57,514 nt of DNA, taken from assembly GCA_002633005.1 (NCBI GenBank), contig NMRA01000111.1, positions 920,938-978,451 of the forward strand, in the 5' to 3' direction. The notes beneath the pieces were generated by a model. It had not been told where the DNA came from. It worked only from the letters and a program-made list of their open reading frames with translations, and made no database searches. The translations under genes and the position numbers were made by a program. The stretch comes from Phoronis australis (taxonomy: Eukaryota > Phoronida > Phoronidae). Below are positions 10,601 to 25,600 of this stretch, piece after piece (position 1 is the stretch's first letter; the number at the start of each line of letters is the position of its first letter).

Positions 10601-13600
10601 ACACCAAAAACAATTTTTCGCCAAGTAATAAAGAAAAGCATGGCAGTGGCCTCTTATGAAGATGATGGTTTAAAAGTCCCTGACATCACCCTTATTTAAG
10701 GAAGGGTTAAAAGACTTCAGTCTCTTGAATGTTAAAGATGGAAGTTTGATCCACAATATATCCTCAACAGTTGTGGTGGTGAACTGCTGTGGTCATTTGA
10801 AAGGGCATACTTCAGAGAAACCACATGCAAAAATTAACGTCATTTTCTCTTCCTGTTTAAAATGGCACCCCAGCACGACTGAAAATGTGTCAAAATGCGC
10901 CAGAGCCGCCATTTTGAAAGCAACTTCCGGTTACTCATAACTGGATAATAGCTTGTCAAAGGAAACTAATACCTGAAAATTTTCAAAGACATTAGTCCTA
11001 TAATGCGCCATCTACAGGAGAAAACGTTTTTACCCTGGAATCTAGGTGCACATGCGCCATGGCCAATATTTCTGCCATCTTGAACCAGAAGTTCACAATT
11101 TTTGCATGAAGATAGTACCTGTCCAGTTTTATATCTTTACCGATTTTCAGCCGTGTACTTTAATAATTGCGGCTTCTATGAGCTTTTCAATCTTAAATTG
11201 GAAACAAAATGGCCACCACGTCCGCCGTTTTAAAAACGATCATGACCAGAAACAATAGGCTTCCAGTACTTCCGGAGATACAAGTTGTGTGCAAATTTTG
11301 TGGAAATCAGTAACAAATGCGACCTGCAGAGTGCGAACAAACAAAAAAGAATGAAAGCGGTCAGAGGAGCGACACATGGCGAAATTAACAGAAAAAACGA
11401 CGATTGAGGTGATGACGAATATGACGACGATGGTGGCGATGATGAACAATTCAAGTAATGATAACATTCACAAGACGAACGTAGAGGCCAGACATCAATA
11501 AGTATAGGCTACAGTCTTGAGAGACACTTGGCGAATTTAACTGAAAAGACAACGATGGAGATGATGACGAAGATGACGAATATGATGACGATAGTGATGA
11601 TGCTCCACAACATCATAACATTCATATAACGCACTTAGTTGTCATAAATCAGTAAGAAATAGGCTACAGTCTTGTTCCCATCGACTAGACTTATTTCACG
11701 ATCAACGTAACATGATCGCCATTTAGTGAAATGCAGCGGGGTAATGGTGATTTTGAAATGGGTGATCTTACCTGACAAACTCAAATACAAGTCAGAGTTT
11801 ACCCTAGAATAGAACAGTAACAGCAGGGCAGCACCTTGATTCTAATCTATCGATTAGGGACAGCCGGACAGGCAGCTCAAGTTAGCAGTGCCTAGACTTC
11901 TAATGGGCCCTAATACGGCACTGGTGACAAAGGCATGCCTGGTGGCATGAGTTGTTGATGTTACTGGTTATACTGAAATGTCAAAAAGTCTGATGGAGAG
12001 ATGATGCAGTTATGTATCATAATTTTGTTTTTTCAAGATGAAGTTCCATGTGATGGTGGATCAACGTTTACCATAGGCGATTATGCTACTGGAGACGGCA
12101 ATTCTTCTATGGGGATTTTCAGAGAGATTGTAGGTAGGTAATGCATTTTTACCTTAGAAAGTGAAGGTGAATAAAATGTTATGCACTAACCAAGTGGTGG
12201 GTAACAATCTGTCAGATCTCGAGCTGGCATTTTTTGTATGCATGCACGCTGGGTGTCATTTTAGGTTCGTCTTGGTGCACATGCAAATCTTCACAAAAAA
12301 TGCGCAGTAAGAAAGACCAAGGCGCCTCCCCCTATTATCATAAAAACTATCATACAGTGGAAGTCATTTGTTATTCGGGTGTCTAGGAAGTTGTCAGGTT
12401 TGAATCCGTTTCAAATTGGTTAACCCTTTAGATTGGTTTGAATTGTTTTGAAGTCAAACTAGACAATATTTTTCGAGTTCAAGGTATCAAGTTCTCTTTT
12501 TTCTTTTCATGAAACACTTCTATTTTTAATTGACTTTAAGTTCCAAGACAAAAATGTCTGTCAGAACTATGTTTCGTATAACATGATATTCTTTCTATTA
12601 AGGAACTTTACGGTCTCGGTACGGTGATGAACTGCCCATTCAAGTATTGTATGAGGACCTGCCTATGAACGACTACAAGTCCCTCGTACGGAGACTTACT
12701 GGTAAGTTCTTTTTCATAGTTCACATTTCTTTGATTGCGTACAAATCAGTTACAAAACTTATTCATTGCATTTAAACGTCACTTGCACAGCACAGTTGTT
12801 GTTAGAAAAGTAACACACGTAATCATTTGGACAGGTCTGACATCTGGATGAACTTAATAAGGTATTAGTTTCAGCGAGAATTTCACAATGATCGTCCTCC
12901 ATCATGGCCCACAAACATTTGTTGGTCACAAAAGCAGAAAGTGCCCTTTGGTGAAATTGGGGCTACTTATAGTGCAGATCAAGGATTTACGGAAAAAAGA
13001 ACAAAGAAGTGGTCACTACATGATACAAAAGCATATGAACTGGCTCCCCGCAATTTAATTCAGAGTTAAAAAACACACTTTCCTTACTAACCGTAAGTTT
13101 CTTTGTTATATGATGTGAATTGAACTCATGATTAAATATGAACATCCTTGGGGATAGCACATGTGGCTTATGGAAACGACCTCGCCGACAAAACTCCTGT
13201 ATTCTTATTCCCATGTAGACCACCCAGTGGGCATCAACAAAACTGTACCCCCTGTCTACTCTCAGTGCACGTAATGGTGTCACTGAACTTGAAATTGTCT
13301 GCAAAAAAATTACCAAGGTGTCTAAATGTTTGAACTGATTTGGCCTCTGAATGAAGCTCAGTTGATGTAAATTGGTTGGCAATCTATGAATGGCTCAAAG
13401 ATTAGGAACAGTGGATATCTACCGATATACCGGTATGTATAGCAGTTAATTTGACCTATGACCCTTTGGCGCAAAGATGTGGCTCCACACCAGTAATAAG
13501 TTTCAGTGAAATATTGGGAACATCGTGACAAGGAAAGGAATCTCGTGTCATTTCCTGATTTGGGCAAATGAATTTTTAACTCATCAGCAGTCAATAATAT

Positions 13601-16600
13601 TCAAATATGGACCAATCCTGAGGGTAACATCAGGTCAAAAGGACCGAGGGAGAAAATGTCGCCCAATTAGGCCGAAAGTCTTTTAAAGCTACACCTTGCC
13701 TTGTTTAGCCGCCACTTTAAACATAGTACGAGTAATCTAACCCAAAGAATTTCAGTGTTTAAAAGTTTTACTATGTTTAAGCAACAATGAAAATCGTAAC
13801 ACTAAACATTTTCCATTTAATAACGTACATCAAAACGTTGCTATTCCTAAGTAATGTATAAAAGTCCTAAATTCTGAAAAGCAACATAAGAAACAACACA
13901 CACTAAAATGTTTTTAAGCGCAACAGAACTGTACATCGGACCATGTTAGGAAGCCCCGGTCTTGGGAAACTTTTTTAAGAGTAATTCTTTTTCGGAGTAG
14001 TGGACCTTTGGAGTAGTGGGTTGTTACCATCAAACACAAATTTATCCACTACAGCACAGGCAATTCATTTAATTCATGAACTGGCAGTAGTGCTTTCTTA
14101 ATATTACTCCAGGTGTTAATTGCAATGCTTATACAACTACACAATGTTGCAGCGGGATGAGGGAGGTAATTCGCGTTCACGTTCGTGCACAATGTTTTAC
14201 AGGAACTCTACCGAATGCTGATCCATCTTATATCAAAGAATTTGCCAACGTTTATCCCCTCATCTCTCCTACTAACTTCCATGAAGTTTGTATAGCACCG
14301 GAGACACTAGATCTTGGATTCTCGCTTTCTTCAATGCAGTATCTATGTACATTGTAAGTTCCATCCTGTGTTTATCAGAAATATGTATTCTTAATACTGT
14401 ACATTCAGTGCATAGTGTTGTCCTTGGAAACCATCCAACACTTCTGTTTACATTTTTATGCGCCCACATATTTATATGTGGACGCATTATGCCGTCATCT
14501 CTGTCCGTCTGGCGTCCGTCCGGCGTCCGCTGCTCTATCTCCAAAACGCTTTGACGTACATTCATGAAATTTTGCACATATGTTCCTATCATAAAAGGGA
14601 CGGCATGAGCGAACTTTCGGACGGATCCGACTACCGATTTGCCCCCTAGTGGCAATTATAGTTTTTACGCTTACCTCTGTATCTTCAAAGGTCCTAAACG
14701 TATTTTCATAAAATTTGGGATATAGGCATCTATTGGTCAGATGACGCTATCCTCCCGTTTTCGGATGAATTCGATTTAGTTTGCGCCACCTAGTGGACAT
14801 TTTTTGCTGTTTTCGAGTCTGTTTTTTGGCGTCCACCCCTCTATCAACCAAACCGCTCTAAGGATGATTGTGAAAATTGGCATGTATGTTCTTATTATGA
14901 AGAGGACGGCTGACAATGATTTTCCGACAATTTCGAGTACTGTGGCGCCTCCAAGTGGCAGTTTTGTCTCTTTTTGCGCTCATGACTGTATTTCCTAAAC
15001 CGTTGGCAGGATCTTTACTAAATTCTGCAAGCGTATTTATATGATGTTGACAAGGGATGACGACAACTTTTTGACAGATCTGACTACTGGTGTGCCCCCT
15101 AGTGGCAATTTATGTTTTTACGTTTACCTCTGTATCTTCAAAGGTCCTCAATGGGTTATCAGAAACTTTGGAATATAGGCATTTATTAGTGAGAAAAATG
15201 ATATCCTCCCGCTTTTGGATGGATTTGACGTAGTTTGTGCCACCTAGTGGCCATTTTTACTGTTTTTTAGTCTGTTGTTGGGTTTCCACCCCCCTATCGA
15301 CCAAACCGCACTAAGGATGATAATGAAAATTGGCATGTATGTTCTTACTACGAAGCTGACGATGATTAAGCACTGACTTTGACTACTGTGGCGCCTCCTA
15401 GTGGCAATTTTGTTCTTTACGCCCATGGCTCTATCTCCTAAACGGTTTGCAGCATCTTTCCAAAATTTAGCAAGAGTATTTATATGATGTTAACAATGGA
15501 TGACCACTCTCGGACGGATCTGACAACCAGTGTGCCCCGTAGTGGCAATTTCCATTTTTAGGCTTACCTCTGTATCTTCAAAGGTCCTCAATGGGTTATC
15601 AGAAACTTTGGAATATAGGCATTTATTAGTGAGAAAAATGCTATCCTCCCGCTTTGGGATGTAATCGAGGTACTTTTACACCACGTAGTGGCCATTATTC
15701 CTGTTTTCTAGTCTTGTTTTTTTGGCGTCCACCCCTCGATCAACCAAACCGTTTTGAGGATGACTTTGAAATTGATATTTGGTTTATGTTCTCAGTGTGA
15801 AGAGGACGGTTGACAATAACGCATTCGACTACTGTAGCGCCTCCTAGTGGTAGTTTTGTTTTGGTCTGTGCCCATAGCTTCATCTCCTAAACTCCTTGCA
15901 GGATCTTTATTAAATTTAGTAATTGTTTTTATCTGAAGCTAACAACAGATGATGACGTCTTTCAGGCGGATGCAATGAAGGCTGTGTCCCAAAGTGTCAA
16001 TTTCATTATTTTTATTTTCCTTTGTTTCTTTGAAGTTCCTTGACAGATTTTTATGAAATTTGCTAAATAGCTTTCTATTAAAGAAGCGATGGCATGTACC
16101 CATTTTAAGATGGATTGGATGTTTTTTGCCCTCTTGTGACTATTTTTCTGAAAAAAATAAACAACCCTAGAAGCACTCCGTTTGCGGTGGATTCGTGGGC
16201 GCATTTCAACGCTCCGTGTTGCTCTTGTATGTTGCTTTGTAATATTTTATTGTGTGTGGTACCACAAGCTTTCAGTTCATGAAATACCTTGATATTGCAT
16301 GTGACAACATGGTGCATTGAAAAAATGGCCGGTTTTCAATCTTCCATTGGACTAAGTATACTTTCAGCTGAGGCTGGCTTAGTTAATGTTTTGCCCCCCC
16401 CCCTCTATGACTATGGTCACTCCGTTACTTGATAATCGCTATATACTGAGTAATTGCATAGCCAAAAGCTCAAAGAGCATCACTTGTATGGTGGTGGAAT
16501 GGTTATACATCTAGGTATTGACAAAATGGTGATTGTAGGGCTTGTTATGATACTGAATCGTAAAAGAACGTTTCAGTTCAAATCTGAGAAAATGGCGATT

Positions 16601-19600
16601 GTGTTAGTTATGGTAAACCAGGACACATTATCTTTTAACATGTTCCTAGGCCCTGCAAAATTACGGGTGGTACTCATTCGACCCAGGTAACAGATTCGAC
16701 GGAAAAGGTGCGAATTCGCGACCACGCTGCTCAGGAATGGGAGTCCATGTTAGTGAATAGAGCTGTTGAGTTAAAGAAAGGTGATTACTCGTTGTGGTTG
16801 TAAGTCAAGTGGCTAAGTAATATGGATATGGTTATATGATTAAATTAATTGAGCTAAAATAAAATACTTTTTGAGAAAAGCACAAGATGCAAAATAAAAA
16901 TACTAAGTCGCTTATCATGAATTAATTCACCATATATATGGATGTGATACAACAAGCAAAAAGATAGAACAAACCAAAAAAACCTATATAAGTGTAAAAT
17001 CAAAAAGGAAATCTAAATAAAGCAGTTATACATAGACCATGATAGAGTATGCCTTAAAGATACTATTTCCGCTTCATTTTTGTTATGCGCCCACACATTT
17101 TTAGGGGAGGCATTATGCCGTCATCTCCGTCCGTCGGTCCGGCGTCCACTGCTCTATCTCCAAAGTCCTTTGACGTACGTTCATGAAATTTTGCATTGTG
17201 TTCCTTTAATGGATGGGGCGGCATGAGGGAACTTTCGGACGGATCTGACTACCGGTGTGTCCCCTATTGGCAATTTTAATGTTTATCTTAAAGGTCCTCG
17301 ATGTATTTTCATAAAACTTGGCATATAGGCATCTATTAGTGGGATGACGTTATCCTCCCGTTTTCGGATGGATTCGACGTAGTTTGCGCCACCTAATGAC
17401 CATTTGTGCTGTTTTCGAGTCTGTCTTTTGGCGTCCATCCCTCTATCAACCAAATTGCTCTAAGGATGATTGTGAAAATTGGCATATATGTTCTTAGTAT
17501 GATGATTTTCCAATGATTCCGACTACTGTGGCGCCTCCTATTGGCATTGTTTTGTGACTGTATCTCCTAAATCGTTGGCAGGATCTTTACTAAATTTAGC
17601 AAGTATATTATATGATGTTGGCAACGGATGACGACAACTTTCAGACAGATGTGACTACCGGTGTGTCCCCTAGTGGCAATTTTAGTTTTTTTACGTTTAC
17701 CTCTTTATCTTCGAAGAACCTCTACGTATTTTCATAAAATGTGGCATATAGGCATCTATTAGTGAAATGACGCTACCCTCCTGTTTTCAGATGGGTTTAA
17801 CGTGGTTTGAACCACCAAGTGGCCATTTTTACTGTTTTTGAGTTTTTTGATATTCGCCCTCTATCAACCAAAGTCTCATAATGTTACCTTTGATCATTGG
17901 TGTTTTACTGGTTAGGCAGTTCATAATCATTAATTGCCCACATGTGCACGCATTATGCCCTCATCTCCGTCCGTCCGGTGTCCGCTGCTCTATCTCCAAA
18001 ACCCTTTGACGTACGTTTATGAAATTTTTTATATATGTTCATATCATAGATGGGACGACATGAGTGAATTTTCGGACGGATTCAACAACCGGTGTGCCCC
18101 CTAGTGGCAATTTTAGTTTTTGACGCTTACCTCTATATCTTCAAAAATCCTAAACGTATTTCCATAAAATTTGACATATAGGCATCTGTTGGTGAGATGA
18201 CGCTATCCTCCTGTTTTCAATGAATTTGACATAGTTTGCGCCACCTAATTGCCATTTTTGCTGTTTTCGAGTCTGTTTTTTAGTGTCCTTCCCTCTATCA
18301 AACAAACCGCTCTAAGTATGATCGTGTCAATTGACATGTATGTTTTTATTATAAAGAGGACGGCTGACAATGATTTTCCGACGATTTCGACTACTGTGGC
18401 GCCTCCTAGTGGCAGTTTTGTCTCTTTTTTTGCCCATGGCTGTATTTCCTAAACCGTTTGCAGCATCTTTGCAAAATTTAGCAAGTGTATTTATATGATG
18501 TTAACAACAGATGATAACAACCTTCTGACGAATCTGACTACCATTGTGCCCCCTAGTGGCAATTTTCATTTTTTAGCCTTACCTCTGTATCTTCAAAGGT
18601 CCTCAACGGATTATCAGAAACTTTGGAATATACGCATTCATTGGCGAGATGATGCTATCCTCCCGCTTTTGGATGGAATCGAGGAACTTTGCGCCACCTA
18701 GTGGCCATTTTACCTGTTTTCAAGTCTTGTTGTTTGGCGTCCACCCCTCGATCAACCAAACCATTCTGAGGATGTCTTTGAAAATTGGTGTATAACTATG
18801 TTCTCAGTGTGAACAGGACGGTTGACGATAACGCATTCGTCTACTGTAGCGCCTCCTAGTGGTAGTTTTGTTTTGTTTTGTTTTCGCCTATAGCTGCATC
18901 TCCTAAAATCACTACAGGATCTTTATTAATTTAGTAATTGTATTTATGTGAAGCTAACAACAGATGACTACGTTTTTCAGGCGTATTCAATGAAGGCTGT
19001 GTCCCAAAGGGGCAATTTCATTATTTTTTGTTTTCCTTTGTTTCTCTGAAGTTCCTTGACAGATTTTTATGAAATTTGGAAATAGCTTTCTATTAAAAAG
19101 CGATCGCATGTATCTATCTTCAGATGGATTGGACGTTTTTTTTCCTTAATGGATTTTCATGAAATTTGGTATGTAGGCAACTATTAGTGACATGACGCTA
19201 TCCTCCCATTTTCGGATGGATTCGATGTAGTTTACGCACTGCTAAAAGTTCAAAATAATCTATAGTCTCCTTCGTGTACAGTGTTGCTGGTAGGATACCG
19301 TAATTAAAACTTTTTCTGCATAGACTATAGTACATGGACCGCCAACTCCGTATATTTTCAGTGAACGAAATCTGTGATCTTACGCATTAGCCGTGACGTC
19401 ATTATTCACTAGCGACACCTGGCAATTTTTTTTACTTCTGGCAAGTACATCATCTGCTAATCATGCTGGTGTGGTGGGGTGCTAAAAGTATTCACGATAC
19501 CAACAGTTCTTTTTTTGAAAGCCTTTGAACAGAGTTTCAATGCCGAAATTATTATTTTTTCATTGTTGTGGACAATAAGATATATTCAAGGGTTTTACGT

Positions 19601-22600
19601 CACCATACTCTAACTGGAAACAAATTGGTAATTTAGGAGAGTGGCGCCTCTTCTATGATAGTACATAAGAAAATGCCGTAGTTGTGAAGCTGTTGTTTAT
19701 AATCTATGTTTTCACTGAGTTTTAGTATCTGACTCAATTTAAATCCGTTATTAATCATGTTTTGGTGTTACAAATGTTTTTCATATTCCGTTTCATTCTT
19801 TATTATTGTGTAAATTCAAACTTGTGACATTAAATTGCCTTAAGTAGTTGTAAAGCAGTTGTCGCATTGTGCACGCTCGTTTATAATCACATTACCGCCA
19901 GTTTTTCAGCAGTAATTTTGCTATGGATATGAACTTCTAAAAAATGTAATTTCCCGTTGACTTGTTTTCCAAGTATTTTGTACTTGCTGTCAATACCTTT
20001 TCTAAGATTTTTTTTATTTCAGTATAACAACAGAGATATCAGCAAACAAAGTATCATTTTAAATTATCGCAAAAAGTTTTTATTTTGGATGGTCGGTACC
20101 TGTGTTGTTCAAAGCAAAATAAAAATCTGAGACGCGATATTATTCTACTAATGGAGCATAACACAAGAGCACATTTTCAGGCTAATCGACCCACCCCGTA
20201 CAACTCATGAATATTTTTCAAAAGTGCTGCAAGTGTCAAAAATGAAAAGGTTTGAAAATGGCTGATAAAGACTTCTCTCAAACTTAAAATGCATTGAAGT
20301 CTTCCCAGACAAGTTACACATATGGCGTCTAAATGATAATGGAACTAGGCGCTACTGTTGCCATTTTGTTTTTGTTATAGGTGGTCATTTTGTCATCGAG
20401 GCAATGGGCATGGACAATCAAGGTAGATATAGTGGAAACTACCTCAGTAAAGTCGATATGTTTGCTAATTTCACAAGAGTATGGAAGAAGATGGAATTAG
20501 AAGGATTGATTAATGAGGTAGGCAAGCCAGCCATTATAACACGCATGTGCTTGGGCATTTTCTTTCACATACTTCGTGCTGTTTTAGTGAAATTCTATTA
20601 AAAATTGCTATTGGTATCTAATAGCTTCTGTTTCCAAATATCTAACTTAGTAAGATGATCTGGTGGTATTAAACGAACACATTTCCGATACTTTTGGAAA
20701 ATATTTTAGTTGTCCCTACCTCCCTTGTTCCTAGCACTCACCCTCAATACATGTCAGAATCTTACATGGATGTCAAACAACTAGTTAGGTGTACACATTA
20801 CTACTATCACACCTGGTAGTCAAACTGTCAAACTATCCCAAGAAAGAGTTGGTTAGTTGGCTGTCATCTAACATTCAATAGCTGTCTCACCTGGTGGTCA
20901 TATCGTAAAACTATCCAAAAGAAGAGTCACTTGGTTAGTTGGTTAATCCAACATCCCATAGCTGACCCACCGCGTTGTAAAATTGCAAAACTATGCAAAC
21001 AGAGATAGCAAGTGAGGCGGAGTTGATTGATGTCTGGGCTACAAGAGGGAGTAATGAGTTTAATTGGATGTAAACCATTTGTGTTCTTCGCAACAAAACT
21101 GTTACCTACTCGTAAAATGCCTTGTTATTTAGTAGATGGGCTTAGCTACTCGTATTTGTAGCAACAAATATAGTCTTATACACACACTTAATGCCTGTTA
21201 TTGACATGTAGTAGATGGGTAGGTAGTGTAGATGGGACCCAACTGCATGTCTGTTACATAAATCGGTTTTTGGCCACAGTAAGATTAAAAACGGGACGAT
21301 TGCCGCGCAAATAAAAAAGTTCATGTTCGGCCAACGTTTTGTCTATACATTAGACATCATCAGGATCATATTTACAAAGGACTGAGCCTCTGGCTAGTTT
21401 TCCACCGGATTATAAACCACAATTTTATCGTAGGAATGTGGACGATACATTTGTTGTGTTTTCATCCAAGAACTCAGTCAACACCTTTACAATCATATGA
21501 ACAATGTGCATCCGTCCATCAACTTCACCAGTGAATCTGAGCACGAGTCGTGTTTACTATACCTTTTCTAGATGTCTTGGCTAAACGTGAGAATAGTGCC
21601 GTTGGTACTCCTGTGTATCGTAAGCTTTATCTTAAATTTGATAGTTTTGTGGGGATCTAATACAAGAGAGGTCTAGCCCATTGCTTGTTACACCGTGCCT
21701 GGAGAATTTGTTCCACCAATTTAAGTTTTGATAGTGACTTAGCTTGGATTTTCCAGTTATTGCGTGCCAATGGTTACACTCTGAAATTTTTGAATAGCTG
21801 TAAAAGGCACTTCCTTTCAAACATGAATGATACAGATTTGGTAGCTGTTATTGGACCCGAGAAAAAGAAATTTATTCTTTTCTCTTGATTACACCGGGCC
21901 AAGTAGTATAAAACTGAAACGTCAATTATCTCGCCTTATTCATTGCATAGACCCAGCCATTGAACTGATAGTTGTTTTCAAACCTCTTTGGAAACTTTCC
22001 AATATGCTGTGTAAACTGAAGTCACCCATCCCTTTATTGAACAAGAGCAATTCTTTTTAGAAGGTTGAATGTGACAACTGCAAGGAATTCTATACCGGAC
22101 TCACACAGAGATACCTCTGTGACAGGCTGAAAGAACATCACACTTCAGAGAAAAGCAACATATATAGGCATTGTGTTTAGCAACAATCACCAAGCCAATT
22201 CAGTTAGTATTATCTTCAGAGAACTTAATAAGGCATTACTGTACATCAAAGAGTCATTGGCCATTCACAATCAGCATGCTACTGATTCTCTGAGTAACAT
22301 GCAGACCTCAGTGTCCCTGCAACTAAGGTGATGACCAACTACTGTCTGCATTCACTGTATCTCTCGACACTTCACTTTATGGATGTTACCTGAGCTGTAT
22401 GTTGGCGCTTGCTGTCTTTTGTAAACATGGTCCTGAAGATGTCTAATTAATAGACGAAACGTTGATTGAACAAGAACTTTTTTTATTTGTGCGACGATTG
22501 TCCGGTTTTTAGGCGCCCTATATGTGGACGCATTATGCTGTCATCCCCGTCCGTCCGTCCGGGCGGCGTCCGTCCGGCGTCCGCTACTCTATCTCCAAAA

Positions 22601-25600
22601 CCGATTGACATATGTTCATGAATTTTTGCACGTCTGTTGGTTTTACAGCTGGAACGGCATGAGCGAACTTTCGGACGGATCCGACCACCAGTGTGTCCCC
22701 TAGTGGCAATTTTAGCTTTTGACGTTTACCTCTGTATCTTCAAAGGTCCTCAATATATTTTCACAAAATTTGGTATATAGGCATCTATTAGTGAGGCGAC
22801 GGTAACCTCACGTTTTCGGATGGATTTGGCGTAGTTTGCACCACCTAGTGGCCATTTTTACTGTTTTCTAGTCTGCTTCTTAGGGTCCACCTTTCTATAA
22901 ACCAAACCGCTCTAAGTATGATTGCGAAAATTGGCTTGTATGTTCTTACTATGAAGACGACGGTTGACGATGATTTTCCAACGACTTCGACTACTGTGGC
23001 GCCTCCTAGTGGCAGTTTTTTTTGCGCCTATGGCTGTATCACCTAAACCGTTTGAAGGACCTTTATTAAGTGTATTTATATGATGTTAACAACGAAGGAC
23101 GACGACTTTTAGGCAGATCTTACTACTGGTGTGCCCCCTAATGGCAATTTTATTTTTTTACGTTTACCTCTGTATGTTTAAAGGTCCTCAATGTATTTTC
23201 ATAAAATTTGGCATACTGGCATACATGTATGTTAATGAAGTGACGCTATCTCTTCGTTTTCAGATGGATTTGATCTCGTTTGCACCACCTAGTGGCCATT
23301 TTTGTGTTTTTTGGCGTCCACTCGTCTATCAACCAAACTGCTTTCAGGATAATAGTGGAAATTGGCATATGTGTTTTTATTATGAAGTGGATGGCTGACG
23401 ATTATTTTCCAATGAGTTTGACTACTGTGGCGCCTCCTAGTGGGAGTTTTGTTTTTTTGCGCTCATGGCTGTATCTCCTAGTGTTTACAGGATCTTAACT
23501 TTATTTAGCAAGTGTATTTATATGATGTTGACAACAGACGACAACGATTTTCGGACGGATCTGACTAATGGTATGCACCCTAGTGGCAATTATAGTTTTT
23601 TACATTTACCAGTCTGTATCTTCAAAGGTCCTCAGATTTTCATAAAGTTTTGAATATAGGCATCTATTATCCTGTTTTTGGATGGAAGCGAGATATTTTG
23701 CGTCACCTAGTGGCCATTTTTGCTGTTTTCAAATCCTGTTTTTGGCGTCCACCCCTTGATCAACCAAATCATTCTAGGGATGGTTTTGAAAATTAGAGTA
23801 CGTTTTCTGTGTGAAGGGGAGCTTTGATGATGACGACTGTCTACTGTGGCGCCTCCTAGTTGTAGTTTTGTTTTTCGCCCATAGCTGTATCTCCAAAACC
23901 CACTACAGGATCTTTATTAAATTTAGTATGTGGATTTATATGAAGATAACATACGACGACTTTTTGGCGGTTCGAACGGACACTGTGCCCACAGGTGGCA
24001 ATTTCATTTTGTTCCGTTTTCCCTTATTTCTATGAAGTTCCTTGACGGATTTTTATAAAAAATGGCATGTTCCCGTTTTTGGATGGATTGTACATTTTTG
24101 TGCCATCTTGTAGCCATTTTTATGGTACAAATAAATAATCCTAAAAGCACACCATTTTCGATGCATTCGTAGGCACATTTCAACGCTCCGCGTTGCTCTT
24201 GTTTTGATAGTGGCAATTTTTATTTTTTTACGTTTACCGTTTTCGCTTTAATAAGCGCCCATGCCCCCATAAGCGCCCCCACGCATTTTCAGACTTTGCT
24301 AACATAAGCACCCTGTTCATGAACATTACCTACAGTTCTTAAATTCTACAGTAACGTCTTCAATTCATCAATAACATCCGACAGTCCTGAAAATATCATT
24401 GTGCGCAGAATTTGTAGACTACGAGCCTCATCGTTATGTTGGTATTTAGCCAGGACTATACAGCGTACTTGTCAAAAGGATTGCATTGTATCTTTCCCGT
24501 ACATATCTTCTCCCTCAACAGGAATCCAAATCTCTTTGTACAAGTGAAAACCGCGAATCGAAGACCGGGTAGCATAGCATCGGCAAGAATTAAATACTGG
24601 CACTTATTTCCGAAAGTTTCTAATACTCTAAAAATGCATTAATTTTACGGGGGAATTATCAAATTAGTCGTAATTGGTGTTTTAAAGTCAAAATGACCCA
24701 TTGATGGTAAACACTTCTGCACCCTTACACCCCCAAATCTCCCGAAAAATAACTGTTAGATTGTCACGCATCCAGTCACCCAGCGACTCAATGACATCGG
24801 CTTTATCGAGACAATTCTCAAACGTTTTTCAGCAGATGAGATCGACAAGTGCTAAATAAAACACGTTATGCTTTACTGCTTGTGTTAATTTTCATAGTTA
24901 CAACGCACTCCTAGATCGTAACATCGCGCTTACTCTGACAAGTACTCTGATGACACGCACGCGCTCGCTCTCTCACACAATATGCAGACGTACTTCAGAA
25001 CAAACATCAAGTGACAACAACGTGTGTTCGGCCAGAGATTTTTCTTGTGTTGCGGAGTACGATCTATCGCAGATTTGGACTTAATATGCAGTTAATCTTG
25101 CGCGCACCCAGGGGGATCAAATGACCCCCTCTGCATTTGGCGAAATAGGCAAAAAGATCCGCCCCTTAGAGGCAAGAAGTCCGACAAAATGGAACAAAAG
25201 TCCCAAAATAAGCGCAAACGCGCAATTCCGCAATTCGCAGTGGTGCTCCCATTTTTTTTAGTCCGTCCGCTCTTTTGTTACCAAAAGTTCCACAACGTCA
25301 GAAATTCGAGCCCCCCATGGTGGTGAAGGCTCGGTGCGCACATGTTAATCTCGACTCTGCAGGAATCTTACGTACGCTATTTTTAAAACTTAAGGACTTC
25401 AGGTAATTTGTTGAGTCGAAACTATATTTTTACTCAAGAATTCAAGTTGACCTATCGGCGATCACGAGGCAGCGACGCATCTGAGTCGGCGTGTTTTCGC
25501 ACTGGGATTTTCTGAAAAATGCTTGTTAGTTAACAACAAAGATTGATAGCAATGCTCTCCAATTTTGTAGAAATTCTGTCGTAGGTTACAGATGCGTCAC

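Larger units (their letters stand above)
21285..22515 (+). mobile_element. Penelope-like retroelement with inverted terminal pLTR piece
   Basis: The plus-strand body encodes an RT remnant and a GIY-YIG endonuclease. The left edge (21285-21378) is an inverted copy of the right edge (about 22425-22515); the two share ATTTGTGCG.CGATTGTCC, the GAACATGAACTTTTTT tract and a CCTGATGATGTCTAAT..ATAGAC.AAACGTTG core. Inverted partial terminal copies are typical of this class. It is 5'-truncated within RT and carries several stops. Confidence 0.85.

Noticed and set aside
14455-19241. Short ORFs within E copies as genes
   Set aside because: They fall in different frames in different copies, change with each unit and carry no conserved domain; they are by-products of repeat sequence.
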